Program-made: the position numbers and the translations under genes
Shown here: positions 1-8,637 of the stretch, piece by piece
How the letters are laid out: each line of letters begins with the position of its first letter
How positions within the stretch are numbered: the stretch's first letter is position 1
The notes under the pieces: generated by a model
Database searches by the model: none
The model's input: the letters and a program-made list of their open reading frames with translations, nothing else
Told to the model about the DNA's origin: nothing
Assembly (NCBI RefSeq): GCF_040448305.1
Contig: NZ_CP148752.1
Coordinates: 4,774,001 to 4,838,000, forward strand
DNA: 64,000 nucleotides
Source of the DNA: Pseudomonas fluorescens
GTDB lineage: Bacteria > Pseudomonadota > Gammaproteobacteria > Pseudomonadales > Pseudomonadaceae
Reading direction: 5' to 3'

Positions 1-46
1 GCCGGCGAACTAATATCCGTTGAACATCAGGTTCGGGGGAAGGGAT

Positions 47-325
47 ATGAGCGCAACACCCGTCAACAGCCCTGCGCAGCTGGACTACGGTCTGGACACG
101 CCAATCGGTCGCATCACCAAAAGCGCCGAATGCCGGATCGGCCTGGAACAGGTCGAAAATGACCCATACTGCTTCGCCATACGCGTCCCGGCGCCACTGC
201 CGGAAGATCTGGAGCAAGCCAGGACCCTGGTGCTGCGGGTCGAAGGGCGGCGCCTGCAAGGCACCGTGCGCCACAGCGAACGCCTGGAAGATGACAGCCT
301 CAGGCTGGAAGTGGAACCGGATTAG
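47..325 (+). CDS. Small hypothetical protein
   Basis: A 92-residue soluble protein with no signal peptide, membrane segment or cysteine-rich motif. I do not recognise the family. The ATG at 47 is chosen because a purine-rich GGGGGAAGGG stretch lies just upstream; a TTG at 20 would only add nine residues. The C-terminal half alternates charged and aliphatic residues, as expected for a small beta-rich domain, but nothing diagnostic is seen. It is followed at once by the convergent metallothionein gene, so it may be the end of an operon that starts outside the window. Confidence 0.55.
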   Translation: MSATPVNSPAQLDYGLDTPIGRITKSAECRIGLEQVENDPYCFAIRVPAPLPEDLEQARTLVLRVEGRRLQGTVRHSERLEDDSLRLEVEPD

Positions 326-352
326 GCTCCACTTTGGCGTGTGCCGTGGTTT

Positions 353-508
353 TCAGTGGGCACACTTGCAGCCTTGGGATGCGCACTCCTCCCCGTGCTC
401 GTGATGCTTGGCACAGGCTTCACAGCAGTAATGCTTGCCGTGACGCACGATCGGATGTTCACCGAGCTTGCAGTTACATTTCGGACAGTCGCAAGTACGT
501 TCGGTCAT
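353..508 (-). CDS. Histidine-rich bacterial metallothionein
   Basis: A 51-residue cytosolic metal-binding protein expected to sequester Zn, Cd or Cu in a thiolate cluster. It has ten cysteines: four in an N-terminal CDCPKCNC block, then Cys28, Cys29, Cys32, Cys42, Cys47 and Cys49. Histidines occur between them (HGKHYCC, HHEHGEEC) and at the C-terminus. This matches the SmtA/BmtA type found in Pseudomonas. The start is the ATG at 508, preceded by GGAG at a normal distance; the open frame to 586 has no support. The gene is monocistronic and convergent with the preceding hypothetical gene. Confidence 0.9.
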   Translation of the reverse strand: MTERTCDCPKCNCKLGEHPIVRHGKHYCCEACAKHHEHGEECASQGCKCAH

Positions 509-622
509 GGGTTTGACTCCTTGGGTACTGATCTTCGGGGACGTTGAGGTACAACCCGTGTTGTCAGTGTAGGAGCTACCATCCAACGGAACCGGTCGGC
601 TGTCGGATCGATTTGGCGTGAA

Positions 623-717
623 CCCTGTGGGAGCGAGCTTGCTCGCGATAGCGGTGGCTCAGCCAACATCAATGCTGAATGTGCTGCCGTCATCGCGAGC
701 AAGCTCGCTCCCACAGG
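623..717. repeat. REPIN (paired REP palindrome)
   Basis: Two inverted GTGGGAGCGAGCTTGCTCGCGA units face each other across about 45 bp, so the whole 95 bp can fold into a hairpin. It lies between the metallothionein start and the 3' end of the chemoreceptor gene. Confidence 0.9.
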
Positions 718-733
718 TTTTGTCTCTGTTCTG

Positions 734-2416
734 TCAGATACGGAACTGCCCGACCAGACTGCCCAGACGCTGACCGAGGTCGGCCAGGCTGCGGGAGGTT
801 TGCGCGCCGAGTTGGGTTTCGTCCGCGACGCTGTCCACCGCCACGGCAATCTGATGCACGCTGCGGTTGATCTCTTCGGCCACGGCGGTCTGTTCTTCGG
901 CGGCACTGGCGATCTGCGCGTTCATCGAATTGATGGTCGCGATCAGCTGCGCCATGGCGTCCAGCGAAGCCCCCGCCTCGTTGGCCTGGGCCGAGGTGCC
1001 GTCGCCGGCCTCGCTGGAGCGACGCATCGCCTCCACCGCCGACCGGGTGCCGGCCTGCAAGCGGTCGATCATGCCCTGGATTTCCTGGGTGCTGATTTGC
1101 GTGCGGCTGGCCAGCGCCCGCACTTCATCGGCCACCACCGCAAAGCCGCGCCCGGCCTCACCGGCGCGGGCGGCTTCGATGGCCGCGTTGAGCGCCAGCA
1201 GGTTGGTCTGCTCCGCAATCGAGCGAATCACCCCGAGCACGCTGACAATCGACGACACGTCTTTTTGCAGGCTGTCCAAGGACACGCCGCTGCTGCGGAT
1301 GTCGTCCACCAGCGCATGGATCTTCTCGATACTGCCGGCCACCACACGCTTGGCCGCCTGCCCTTCCTCGTCGGTCTGCTGGGCTGCCACCGCGGCGCTC
1401 TGCGCGCTCTTGGCCACTTCCTGGGCTGCCGCCGACATTTGGTTGATCGCCGTGGCCACCTGATCGGTCTCATGGCGCTGACGCTCCATGGCCTGGTCCG
1501 AGCGATTGGCCTGGTCGGACACCTGATTCACCAGTCCGGTCAGTTGCGAGGTCATTTCGGTGATCTGCCGCACCAGGCCGTGGGTCTTGTCGACGAAACG
1601 GTTGAACGAGCCGGCCAGTTCACCGAGTTCGTCCTGGCTGGTGATGGTCAGGCGGCGGGTCAGGTCGCCCTCGCCTGCCGCGATGTCGTCGAGGTTGGCT
1701 TTCATCAAATGCAGCGGACGCAGAATGGTGTTGGCCAGCAGCATCCCCGCGGCAGCGATCACCAACAGCACCACGACCGCCACGCCGACGATGCTCAGCA
1801 CCATGCCTTGCATGCGTTCCTGGACCTTGGCTTCGACCACGGCCACTTGTGCTTCGATGCCGTCGAGGTTGACCGAGGTGCCGACCGCCATGTCCCACTT
1901 CGGCAGGTATTCGGTGTAACCGAGCTTGGGCACCAGCACCTGGGTATTGCCGGGCAATGTCGAGCTGTATTGCAGGTAGTGCGTACCGTCCCTGGCGACT
2001 TTCACCAGGTCGCGGTTGACGTAGACACCGTTCGGGTCGCGGTTGTCCTTGAAGCTCTGGCCCACGCCTTCGGGGCTGCTGGCCTTGAACAGGCGCACGG
2101 TGTTGGAGTCGTAGCCGAAGAAGTAGCCGTCCTTGCCATAGGTGATGCTCGACAGCAGCTTGATCACCTGGGCCCGCGCCGCCTCATCGCCGGGGGCAGC
2201 GGCGTCGTAGAGCGGTTTGATCGTGGTCATGGCCACGGCCACGTAGCTTTGCAGGGTCGCCTTGGCATCGCCGAGCAGGCGCTCGCGGGTCTGCTCGACT
2301 TCCTTGCGCGCCTGATCCTGCAGAATGAACAGTGTGGTCAGGCTGATGACCAGCGCAAACAGCAACACCGGGAGGACGGCAAGGGACAGGACTTTAGCCT
2401 TGAGGCTCATGCGCAT
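734..2416 (-). CDS. Methyl-accepting chemotaxis protein, single-Cache type
   Basis: Transmembrane chemoreceptor of 560 residues that would signal to CheA/CheW. TM1 spans about residues 11-32. A periplasmic Cache-like ligand domain covers about 35-200, with the characteristic GYFFGYD and PNGVYVN stretches. TM2 is about 206-228, HAMP about 230-283, and the coiled-coil signalling domain runs to the end. The signalling hairpin tip carries the conserved EQTNLLALNAAIEAARAGE core. No C-terminal CheR-binding pentapeptide is visible; it ends in GQFRI. The ATG at 2416 (a second ATG follows at 2410) begins the usual short basic N-terminus; longer upstream readings run into the REPIN. The ligand cannot be read from sequence. 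Confidence 0.93.
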   Translation of the reverse strand: MRMSLKAKVLSLAVLPVLLFALVISLTTLFILQDQARKEVEQTRERLLGDAKATLQSYVAVAMTTIKPLYDAAAPGDEAARAQVIKLLSSITYGKDGYFFGYDSNTVRLFKASSPEGVGQSFKDNRDPNGVYVNRDLVKVARDGTHYLQYSSTLPGNTQVLVPKLGYTEYLPKWDMAVGTSVNLDGIEAQVAVVEAKVQERMQGMVLSIVGVAVVVLLVIAAAGMLLANTILRPLHLMKANLDDIAAGEGDLTRRLTITSQDELGELAGSFNRFVDKTHGLVRQITEMTSQLTGLVNQVSDQANRSDQAMERQRHETDQVATAINQMSAAAQEVAKSAQSAAVAAQQTDEEGQAAKRVVAGSIEKIHALVDDIRSSGVSLDSLQKDVSSIVSVLGVIRSIAEQTNLLALNAAIEAARAGEAGRGFAVVADEVRALASRTQISTQEIQGMIDRLQAGTRSAVEAMRRSSEAGDGTSAQANEAGASLDAMAQLIATINSMNAQIASAAEEQTAVAEEINRSVHQIAVAVDSVADETQLGAQTSRSLADLGQRLGSLVGQFRI

Positions 2417-2510
2417 GACGTTCACTCTTTTGATTTTGTTGGCGTGGTTAAAAGCTTTAACGGCACGCCGGATCAAAAGTTGAACGCGGTCATTGAGGAC
2501 ACTGGTGATC

Positions 2511-2602
2511 CCTTGTGGGAGCGAGCCTGCTCGCGAAAGCGGTATGTCAGACACATCGATGCTGGATGTGCCGCCTTCGCGAGCAGGCTCGCTCCCACAG
2601 GG
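2511..2602. repeat. REPIN
   Basis: Facing GTGGGAGCGAGCCTGCTCGCGA units separated by about 40 bp, between the promoter of the chemoreceptor gene and the 3' end of the antiporter gene. Confidence 0.9.
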
Positions 2603-2610
2603 GTTCCGGG

Positions 2611-3927
2611 TTACAGCACCATCGCCGCCACCCAGCCAAACGCCAGCAACGGCAGGTTGTAGTGCAGGAAGGTCGGGACCACGGTGTCCCAGATGTGGTG
2701 GTGCTGGCCGTCGATGTTCAAGCCGGAAGTCGGGCCCAGGGTCGAGTCCGAAGCCGGCGAACCGGCGTCGCCCAAGGCACCGGCCGTGCCGACGATGCAC
2801 ACGATCGCCAACGGGCTGAAACCCAGTTGCACGCACAACGGCACGAAAATCGCCGCCAGGATCGGCACGGTGGAGAATGACGAGCCGATGCCCATGGTCA
2901 CCAGCAACCCCACCAGCAACATCAGCAAGGCGCCAATGCCTTTGCTGTGATCGATGTACGACGCCGACGACTCGACCAGCGTCTGCACCTCACCGGTGGC
3001 CTTCATCACTTCGGCAAACCCGGAGGCTGCGATCATGATGAAGCCGATCATCGCCATCATTTTCATGCCTTCGGTGAACAGGTCGTCGGTGTCGCGCCAT
3101 TTGACGATGCCCGACACCGAGAAAATCAGGAAACCGGCCAGCGCACCGATGATCATCGAATCGAGCAACAACTGAATGATGAACGCCGCCGCAATGGCCA
3201 CACCGGCCACCATCAGGCTCAGCGGATTGTATTGCACCGCCACTTGCTCGACCTGTTCGATCTTCGCCAGGTCGTAGACACGCTTCTTGCGGTAGCTGAC
3301 AAACGCAATCAGCAGGCCCGCCACCATGCCCAGGGCCGGAATGCCCATGGCGTGGGTCACGTTGATGCCGCTGATGTCCACGCCGCTGCGGGCGACGTTG
3401 GCCAGCAGGATCTCATTGAGGAAGATGTTGCCGAAGCCCACCGGCAGGAACATGTAGGGCGTGATCAGGCCGAAGGTCATGACGCAGGCAATCAGCCGAC
3501 GGTCCAGTTGCAGCTTGGTCAACACGTAGAGAAGCGGCGGCACCAGCAACGGAATGAACGCGATATGTATCGGCAAGATGTTCTGCGAGGCGATGGCCAC
3601 GACCCAGAGCAGGCCGATCAGCAGCCATTTGACCTGGCCACCGCCGCTGGCGTGCTGGCGATCGACCATGGCCAGGGCCTTGTCGGCCAGCGCATGGGCC
3701 ATGCCGGACTTGGCAATGGCCACGGCGAAAGCACCGAGCAAAGCGTAGGACAAAGCCACCGTCGCCCCGCCGCCGAGGCCGCTGTTAAAAGCCTTGAGTG
3801 TCGCCTCGATCCCCAGGCCACCGGTCAAACCACCTACCAGCGCACCGACGATCAGGGCGATCACCACATGCACGCGGGACAGGCTGAGGATCAGCATGAT
3901 GCCGACCGCGGCAATGACTGCATTCAT
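2611..3927 (-). CDS. NhaC/YuiF-like Na+/H+ antiporter family permease
   Basis: Inner-membrane permease of 438 residues with about 11-12 hydrophobic segments, similar to the Na+/H+ antiporter (YuiF/NhaC-like) family. It starts with a TM helix (MNAVIAAVGIMLILSLSR) and has the glycine-rich second helix VGALVGGLTGGLG. A cytoplasmic basic loop SYRKKRVYDL lies near residue 215. Conserved polar stretches in the membrane (SQNILPIHIAFIP; GSPASDSTLGPTSGLN near the C-terminus) fit ion binding. ATG at 3927 is chosen because GAGG lies eight bases upstream. Related permeases carry organic ions, so the substrate is uncertain. Confidence 0.8.
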   Translation of the reverse strand: MNAVIAAVGIMLILSLSRVHVVIALIVGALVGGLTGGLGIEATLKAFNSGLGGGATVALSYALLGAFAVAIAKSGMAHALADKALAMVDRQHASGGGQVKWLLIGLLWVVAIASQNILPIHIAFIPLLVPPLLYVLTKLQLDRRLIACVMTFGLITPYMFLPVGFGNIFLNEILLANVARSGVDISGINVTHAMGIPALGMVAGLLIAFVSYRKKRVYDLAKIEQVEQVAVQYNPLSLMVAGVAIAAAFIIQLLLDSMIIGALAGFLIFSVSGIVKWRDTDDLFTEGMKMMAMIGFIMIAASGFAEVMKATGEVQTLVESSASYIDHSKGIGALLMLLVGLLVTMGIGSSFSTVPILAAIFVPLCVQLGFSPLAIVCIVGTAGALGDAGSPASDSTLGPTSGLNIDGQHHHIWDTVVPTFLHYNLPLLAFGWVAAMVL

Positions 3928-4292
3928 TTCGTTACCTCGTGACAAACGGAAAGAGTCCATCCGGCAGTCTGCGAAAGCCGCCAGCGGATAAAAGGAATGG
4001 GTTTTATTAGAGGGCGCGCACTTTGCCGCAGAGTCAGCGTGGTGTCAAAGCTCGTGGGGCTCTGCGTGTGCAATGGATTGCGCTCCCACATTTGTTTCTG
4101 TGCGCTGCTCAATCAAATGATGGCGAGTGGATATCTGCCGGACCTTGATTATGCTTCACGGAACCTTGCAGCGTTTTCTGGCGTCAACCTGAATGCAAGC
4201 CCCGTAATCCGATGACATCAGCCCCAGGGCCTGGGTACGGTAAGTGTTGGTGGGAACTCCGGCCTACAACAAGAGCAAGACGGAGAATACTC
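3928..4292. other. Divergent intergenic region
   Basis: 365 bp between the antiporter and the MFS gene, which are transcribed away from each other, so it must hold both promoters. A short REP remnant (GCTCCCACA near 4081-4090) is the only recognisable repeat. I found no convincing sigma-70 or sigma-54 promoter, riboswitch or operator. Confidence 0.4.
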
Positions 4293-5969
4293 ATGGCAGC
4301 AATCGACAATGCAACCACGGGCAGCACGCCCAACCGCGGCCTCACCCGGGAGGAGCGCAAGGTCATTTTCGCCTCGTCCCTGGGCACCGTGTTCGAATGG
4401 TATGACTTCTACCTGTACGGCTCCCTCGCGGCGATCATCGCCAAACACTTCTTCGCCGGCGTCAACGAGACGACCTCCTTCATCTTCGCCCTGCTCGCCT
4501 TCGCCGCAGGCTTCGCCGTACGGCCCTTCGGCGCCATCGTGTTCGGTCGGCTGGGCGACATGATCGGGCGCAAACACACGTTCCTCATCACCATCGTGAT
4601 CATGGGTATTTCCACGGCCGTGGTGGGTTTGCTGCCCGGCTATGCGAGCATCGGCGTCGCCGCGCCGATCATTCTGATCAGCCTGCGCCTGCTGCAGGGC
4701 CTGGCGCTGGGCGGTGAGTACGGCGGCGCAGCGACCTACGTGGCCGAACATGCACCCAAGGGCAAACGCGGCTTTTTCACCTCGTGGATCCAGACCACAG
4801 CAACCCTCGGCCTGTTTCTTTCACTGCTGGTGATCCTCGCCTGCCGCACCGCCCTGGGCACTGAAGCCTTCGAAGCCTGGGGCTGGCGGATTCCATTCCT
4901 GCTGTCGATCCTGCTGCTGATTATCTCGGTGTACATCCGCTTGCAGCTCAACGAGTCGCCGGTGTTCGTGAAAATGAAGGCCGAAGGCAAGTCTTCCAAG
5001 GCGCCGCTGACTGAATCCTTCGCACGCTGGGAGAACCTGAAGATCGTGATCATGGCCCTGCTCGGCGGCACCGCCGGCCAGGCGGTGGTCTGGTACACCG
5101 GGCAGTTCTATGCGCTGTTCTTCCTGTTGCAGACATTGAAGATCGACCCGCAGACCGCCAACCTGCTGATTGCCGGCTCACTGCTGATCGGTACGCCGTT
5201 CTTCGTCATTTTCGGCAGCCTGTCCGACCGCATCGGGCGCAAGGGCATCATCATGGCCGGCTGCATCATCGCGGCACTGACTTACTTCCCGATCTTCCAT
5301 GCGTTGACCCAATACGGTAACCCCGACGTGTTCATTGCGCAGGAGAAGAATCCGGTCACGGTAGTCGCCAATCCCGGCCAGTGCTCGTTCCAGTTCGACC
5401 CGGTGGGCAAGGCCAAATTCACCAGTTCCTGTGACCTGGCCAAGACCGTGCTGGCCAAAAAGGCCATCCCCTACAAGAACGTGAGCGCCGAGCCGGGCGC
5501 CGTTGCGCAGGTGCGCATTGGCGAGAAAGTGATCGAGAGCTTCGAGGGCACCGGCATGCCGGCCGCCGACTTCAAGGCCAAAAACGACGCCTTTACCGCC
5601 ACCCTCGTCACCGCCCTCAAGGACGCCGGCTACCCCGAGAAGGCCGACCCGGCCAAGACCAACTACCCGATGGTGCTGTTGCTCCTGACCATCCTGGTGA
5701 TCTATGTGACCATGGTCTACGGGCCGATTGCGGCCTGGCTGGTCGAACTATTCCCGGCACGCATCCGCTACACCTCGATGTCGCTTCCCTATCACATCGG
5801 CAATGGCTGGTTCGGTGGCTTCCTGCCGACGGTGGCGTTCGCCATGGTGGCGGCCACGGGGGATATCTACTACGGGCTGTGGTATCCGATTGTCATCGCG
5901 GTGATGACGGCCGTTCTCGGCACGTTCTTCCTGCCGGAAACCAAGGATCGGGAGATTCATCACACTTGA
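4293..5969 (+). CDS. MFS permease, metabolite:H+ symporter (MHS) family
   Basis: A 558-residue major facilitator protein of the ProP/ShiA-type MHS family, likely importing a carboxylate or similar metabolite with protons. Family signs are FASSLGTVFEWYDFYLYG in TM1, GRLGDMIGRK in loop 2-3 and SDRIGRKG in loop 8-9. The odd feature is an insert of about 115 residues, roughly residues 341-456, between TM9 and TM10, so on the periplasmic side. It contains two cysteines sixteen residues apart that could form a disulfide. ATG at 4293 follows CGGAGAA. No catabolic gene lies next to it to suggest a substrate. Confidence 0.85.
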   Translation: MAAIDNATTGSTPNRGLTREERKVIFASSLGTVFEWYDFYLYGSLAAIIAKHFFAGVNETTSFIFALLAFAAGFAVRPFGAIVFGRLGDMIGRKHTFLITIVIMGISTAVVGLLPGYASIGVAAPIILISLRLLQGLALGGEYGGAATYVAEHAPKGKRGFFTSWIQTTATLGLFLSLLVILACRTALGTEAFEAWGWRIPFLLSILLLIISVYIRLQLNESPVFVKMKAEGKSSKAPLTESFARWENLKIVIMALLGGTAGQAVVWYTGQFYALFFLLQTLKIDPQTANLLIAGSLLIGTPFFVIFGSLSDRIGRKGIIMAGCIIAALTYFPIFHALTQYGNPDVFIAQEKNPVTVVANPGQCSFQFDPVGKAKFTSSCDLAKTVLAKKAIPYKNVSAEPGAVAQVRIGEKVIESFEGTGMPAADFKAKNDAFTATLVTALKDAGYPEKADPAKTNYPMVLLLLTILVIYVTMVYGPIAAWLVELFPARIRYTSMSLPYHIGNGWFGGFLPTVAFAMVAATGDIYYGLWYPIVIAVMTAVLGTFFLPETKDREIHHT

Positions 5970-5979
5970 TCGGCGCCGT

Positions 5980-6075
5980 CCCTGTGGGAGCGAGCCTGCT
6001 CGCGATAGCGGTGTGTCAGCCACAGTTAATGTCGACTGACATGGCCTCATCGCGAGCAGGCTCGCTCCCACAGGG
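5980..6075. repeat. REPIN
   Basis: Facing GTGGGAGCGAGCCTGCTCGCGA units at the junction of the convergent MFS and histidine kinase genes, where it may serve as an mRNA 3'-end structure. Confidence 0.9.
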
Positions 6076-6089
6076 TTCCTGGTGTGACT

Positions 6090-7406
6090 TCAAGTGTGTC
6101 TGGGCAACTCGATGACGACCTTCAACCCGCCCCACTCGCTTTCCAGCAACGACAGTTTGCCGCCCCAGCTATCGACGATGTCACGCACGATACCCAGCCC
6201 CAAACCATGCCCATGGGTTTGCTCATCCAGCCGCGTACCTCGGCCAAACACCTGATCGCGACGCTCTTCGGGAATGCCCGGGCCGTCATCTTCCACGCTG
6301 AGTTCAAAGCCCTCTGCAGTCTCGGCCACACTCAGGCGAACCTCGGCATCCGCCCATTTACAGGCGTTATCCAGCAGGTTGCCCAACAGCTCCAGCAGGT
6401 CTTCACGATCCCAGGGCAACTGCAGGCCGGCCGGTGCGCGATAGCTTAGCGCCAGGTGGTCGCCATGGATCATGTTCAGGGTTGCCAGCAACCCGGGGAG
6501 TTCGCCATCGCAATCAAACAGTGCGCCCGGCAACGCATCGCCGGATAACCGTGCACGATTGAGTTCGCGATTGAGCCGTTGCTCGACCTGTTGCAGTTGT
6601 TCCTTGAGGGTCTTGCGCAGTTGCGGATGCGCGTCGAGTTGCTCGCTTGAAGCCAGGCTCAACAGCACCGCCAGCGGGGTTTTCAAGGCGTGGCCGAGGT
6701 TGCCCAGGGCATTGCGTGAGCGCTTGAGGCTGTCCTCGGTGTGGGCCAGCAAGTGGTTGATCTGCGCCACCAGTGGCTCCAGTTCCACCGGCACCTGGTC
6801 ATCGAGTTGCGAGCGCTGGCCCTGTTGCAACTGCGCGATCTGCTCGCGGGCCTGTTCCAGCGGACGCAAGGCGCGGCGCACGGTAATCCGTTGCAGCAGC
6901 AGAATCAGCAGCAGCGCTGTCAAACCGAGGCCGAACCCGAGCTGTTGCATGCGCCGGAAGCTTTCGCGTATCGGCGTGTAATCCTCGGCGACACTGATGG
7001 AAATCGGCACGCCCGAACGTCGATAGTCCGTGCGCAACACCAGCAACTGTTGCCCTTCCGGCCCCAGTTGCAGGTTGCCGTGCAGGCCGGGGTGATCAAG
7101 CGCCGGCAGTTCCTGATCCCATAAGGAGCGGGAACGCCAATGGCCGTCAGCGAAATCGATGCGGAAATAATGTCCGGAGAACGGCCGCTGATAAGCCGGT
7201 GACAGGCGTCGCTCATCCAGCTGCAAGCCTTGCGGCCCGCGCACCAGTGCCGCCAGCAGGTTCTCGCTGTCATTGCGCAACCCGGCTTCGAGGTAGCGCT
7301 GCAACCCCATTTCAAACAGCCACAGGCTGGTTTGCGCCAGCACCAGGCCAACGACCACCATCACGCTGATCAGGCCCAGGCTCAAGCGGCGCTGGATCGA
7401 TCTCAC
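6090..7406 (-). CDS. Two-component sensor histidine kinase
   Basis: Membrane sensor kinase of 438 residues. TM1 is about residues 11-33, a periplasmic sensor region of about 120 residues follows, TM2 is about 157-176, then HAMP and the kinase core. The phospho-accepting His239 lies in the box NLGHALKTPLAV. The ATP-binding domain shows the N box (NLLDNACKWA), the G1 box (DDGPGIP) and the G2 box (GLGLGI). Translation starts at GTG 7406, overlapping the response regulator stop by four bases (GTGA), so the two are translationally coupled. Overall layout resembles the PhoQ/QseC class; the stimulus is unknown. Confidence 0.92.
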   Translation of the reverse strand: MRSIQRRLSLGLISVMVVVGLVLAQTSLWLFEMGLQRYLEAGLRNDSENLLAALVRGPQGLQLDERRLSPAYQRPFSGHYFRIDFADGHWRSRSLWDQELPALDHPGLHGNLQLGPEGQQLLVLRTDYRRSGVPISISVAEDYTPIRESFRRMQQLGFGLGLTALLLILLLQRITVRRALRPLEQAREQIAQLQQGQRSQLDDQVPVELEPLVAQINHLLAHTEDSLKRSRNALGNLGHALKTPLAVLLSLASSEQLDAHPQLRKTLKEQLQQVEQRLNRELNRARLSGDALPGALFDCDGELPGLLATLNMIHGDHLALSYRAPAGLQLPWDREDLLELLGNLLDNACKWADAEVRLSVAETAEGFELSVEDDGPGIPEERRDQVFGRGTRLDEQTHGHGLGLGIVRDIVDSWGGKLSLLESEWGGLKVVIELPRHT

Positions 7407-8071
7407 CGGGCTTGCCCGCCGAACAGGTAGCCCTGGCCGCGACGGGTTTCAATCACACTTTTGCCCAGTTTGCGGCGCAAGTGGTTGACGTGGACTTCCA
7501 GCACATTGGAGTCGCGCTCGGTTTCACCGTCGTAGAGGTGTTCGGCGAGGTGGCTTTTGGAGAGGATCTGCTCGGGGTGCAGCATGAAATAACGCAACAG
7601 GCGAAACTCCGCGGCGGTCAGCTGAATGTCTGCTCCGTCGCGGACAACGCACTGGCGACCTTCGTCCAGATGCAGCCCGGCGGCCTTGAGCGTTGGCTGG
7701 TTGACCTGGCCATGGGAGCGGCGCAGCAACGCCTGGATGCGCAAAAACAGCTCTTCGGGATGGAATGGCTTGGTCAGGTAATCGTCGGCGCCGGCCTTGA
7801 GGCCTTCGATGCGTTCGGCCCAGGAATCCCGGGCCGTAAGGATCAGCACCGGCGTCGCCAGACCCGCCGCGCGCCATTGCGCCAGCACCTCAAGCCCCGG
7901 CACGCCCGGCAAACCGAGGTCGAGGATGATCAGGTCGTAAGGTTCAGTACTGCCCTGATACACCGCATCGCGACCATCAGCCAGCCAGTCCACCGCATAA
8001 CCCTGGCGGTTGAGGCCGGCCAGCAGTTCGTCGGCCAGGGGCACATGGTCTTCCACCAGCAGCAAACGCAT
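7403..8071 (-). CDS. OmpR/PhoB-family response regulator
   Basis: DNA-binding response regulator of 222 residues. The receiver domain has the acidic pair at LLVEDH, the phosphorylated Asp51 in ILDLGLPG, and Lys in LTKPFHPEE. The C-terminal winged helix includes LTAAEFRLLRYF and VNHLRRKLG. It is the middle gene of a three-gene operon: PepSY protein, this regulator, then the kinase, with a 3-bp gap before it and a 4-bp overlap after it. Its targets probably include its own operon. Confidence 0.95.
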   Translation of the reverse strand: MRLLLVEDHVPLADELLAGLNRQGYAVDWLADGRDAVYQGSTEPYDLIILDLGLPGVPGLEVLAQWRAAGLATPVLILTARDSWAERIEGLKAGADDYLTKPFHPEELFLRIQALLRRSHGQVNQPTLKAAGLHLDEGRQCVVRDGADIQLTAAEFRLLRYFMLHPEQILSKSHLAEHLYDGETERDSNVLEVHVNHLRRKLGKSVIETRRGQGYLFGGQAR

Positions 8072-8074
8072 GGA

Positions 8075-8395
8075 TCAGTCTTCCTTGTCTTTGAGTAAAC
8101 GGCCGGTGGTGGCGTCGATGCCCAGTTCGCGGACCACACCTTCCGGGGTCAGCAACTCGACTTCATAAATGTAGACGTCGTGTTTTTCTTCAAGCTCGGC
8201 TTCCAGCAGTTTTGCCCCTGGGTAACGATCCATCGCCTGCAGCAGCAGCTGCTCCAGCGGCAGGATCACACCCTGTTGACGCAGGCGCAGGGCTTCATCC
8301 TGATCCAGGTCACGGGCCATCACTGCCGAGCAAAATGCCAGAAGCAGCAGCGCCATCCGGCGTGCGACACATCGATTGAGTAGAAACACCTTCAT
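8075..8395 (-). CDS. PepSY-domain periplasmic protein
   Basis: A 106-residue exported protein with a hydrophobic signal segment (ALLLLAFCSAVMA), then a PepSY-like domain of about 80 residues ending in the typical GVVRELGIDATTGRLLKD. PepSY proteins often accompany two-component systems and are thought to modulate the sensor or an inhibitor of it. ATG at 8395 gives a proper signal peptide; the open frame extends to 8422 without a better ribosome site. First gene of the operon with the response regulator and kinase. Confidence 0.82.
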   Translation of the reverse strand: MKVFLLNRCVARRMALLLLAFCSAVMARDLDQDEALRLRQQGVILPLEQLLLQAMDRYPGAKLLEAELEEKHDVYIYEVELLTPEGVVRELGIDATTGRLLKDKED

Positions 8396-8637
8396 TACCA
8401 ATCCTGATGATCCTTGAGTCACTGCCCGCTGACCGGGTCTAATTCCATGCCCAGTGCCAGTGGTGTGAGCTTCTCGAAAGCCACAATGGTACCAGCGATG
8501 CGCTATCCCAGCGTTGCGTCGGGGTCCAGGCGAGCCACCCTAACCCGCTGAACTTAATTGAATCTGAATTGCCATCATTGCTGACACCTCAGCCCGCTCC
8601 CACATAATCTGCCCGCTGAACAGACTTCGAGACTTTA

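Noticed and set aside
2417..2836. An N-terminal extension of the chemoreceptor frame
   Set aside because: It reads through the REPIN and the antiporter 3' end; the ATG at 2416 gives the usual short basic N-terminus before TM1.
4140..4200. A sigma-54 type promoter before the MFS gene
   Set aside because: TGGCG and a downstream GC occur, but the spacing between GG and GC does not fit the -24/-12 pattern.
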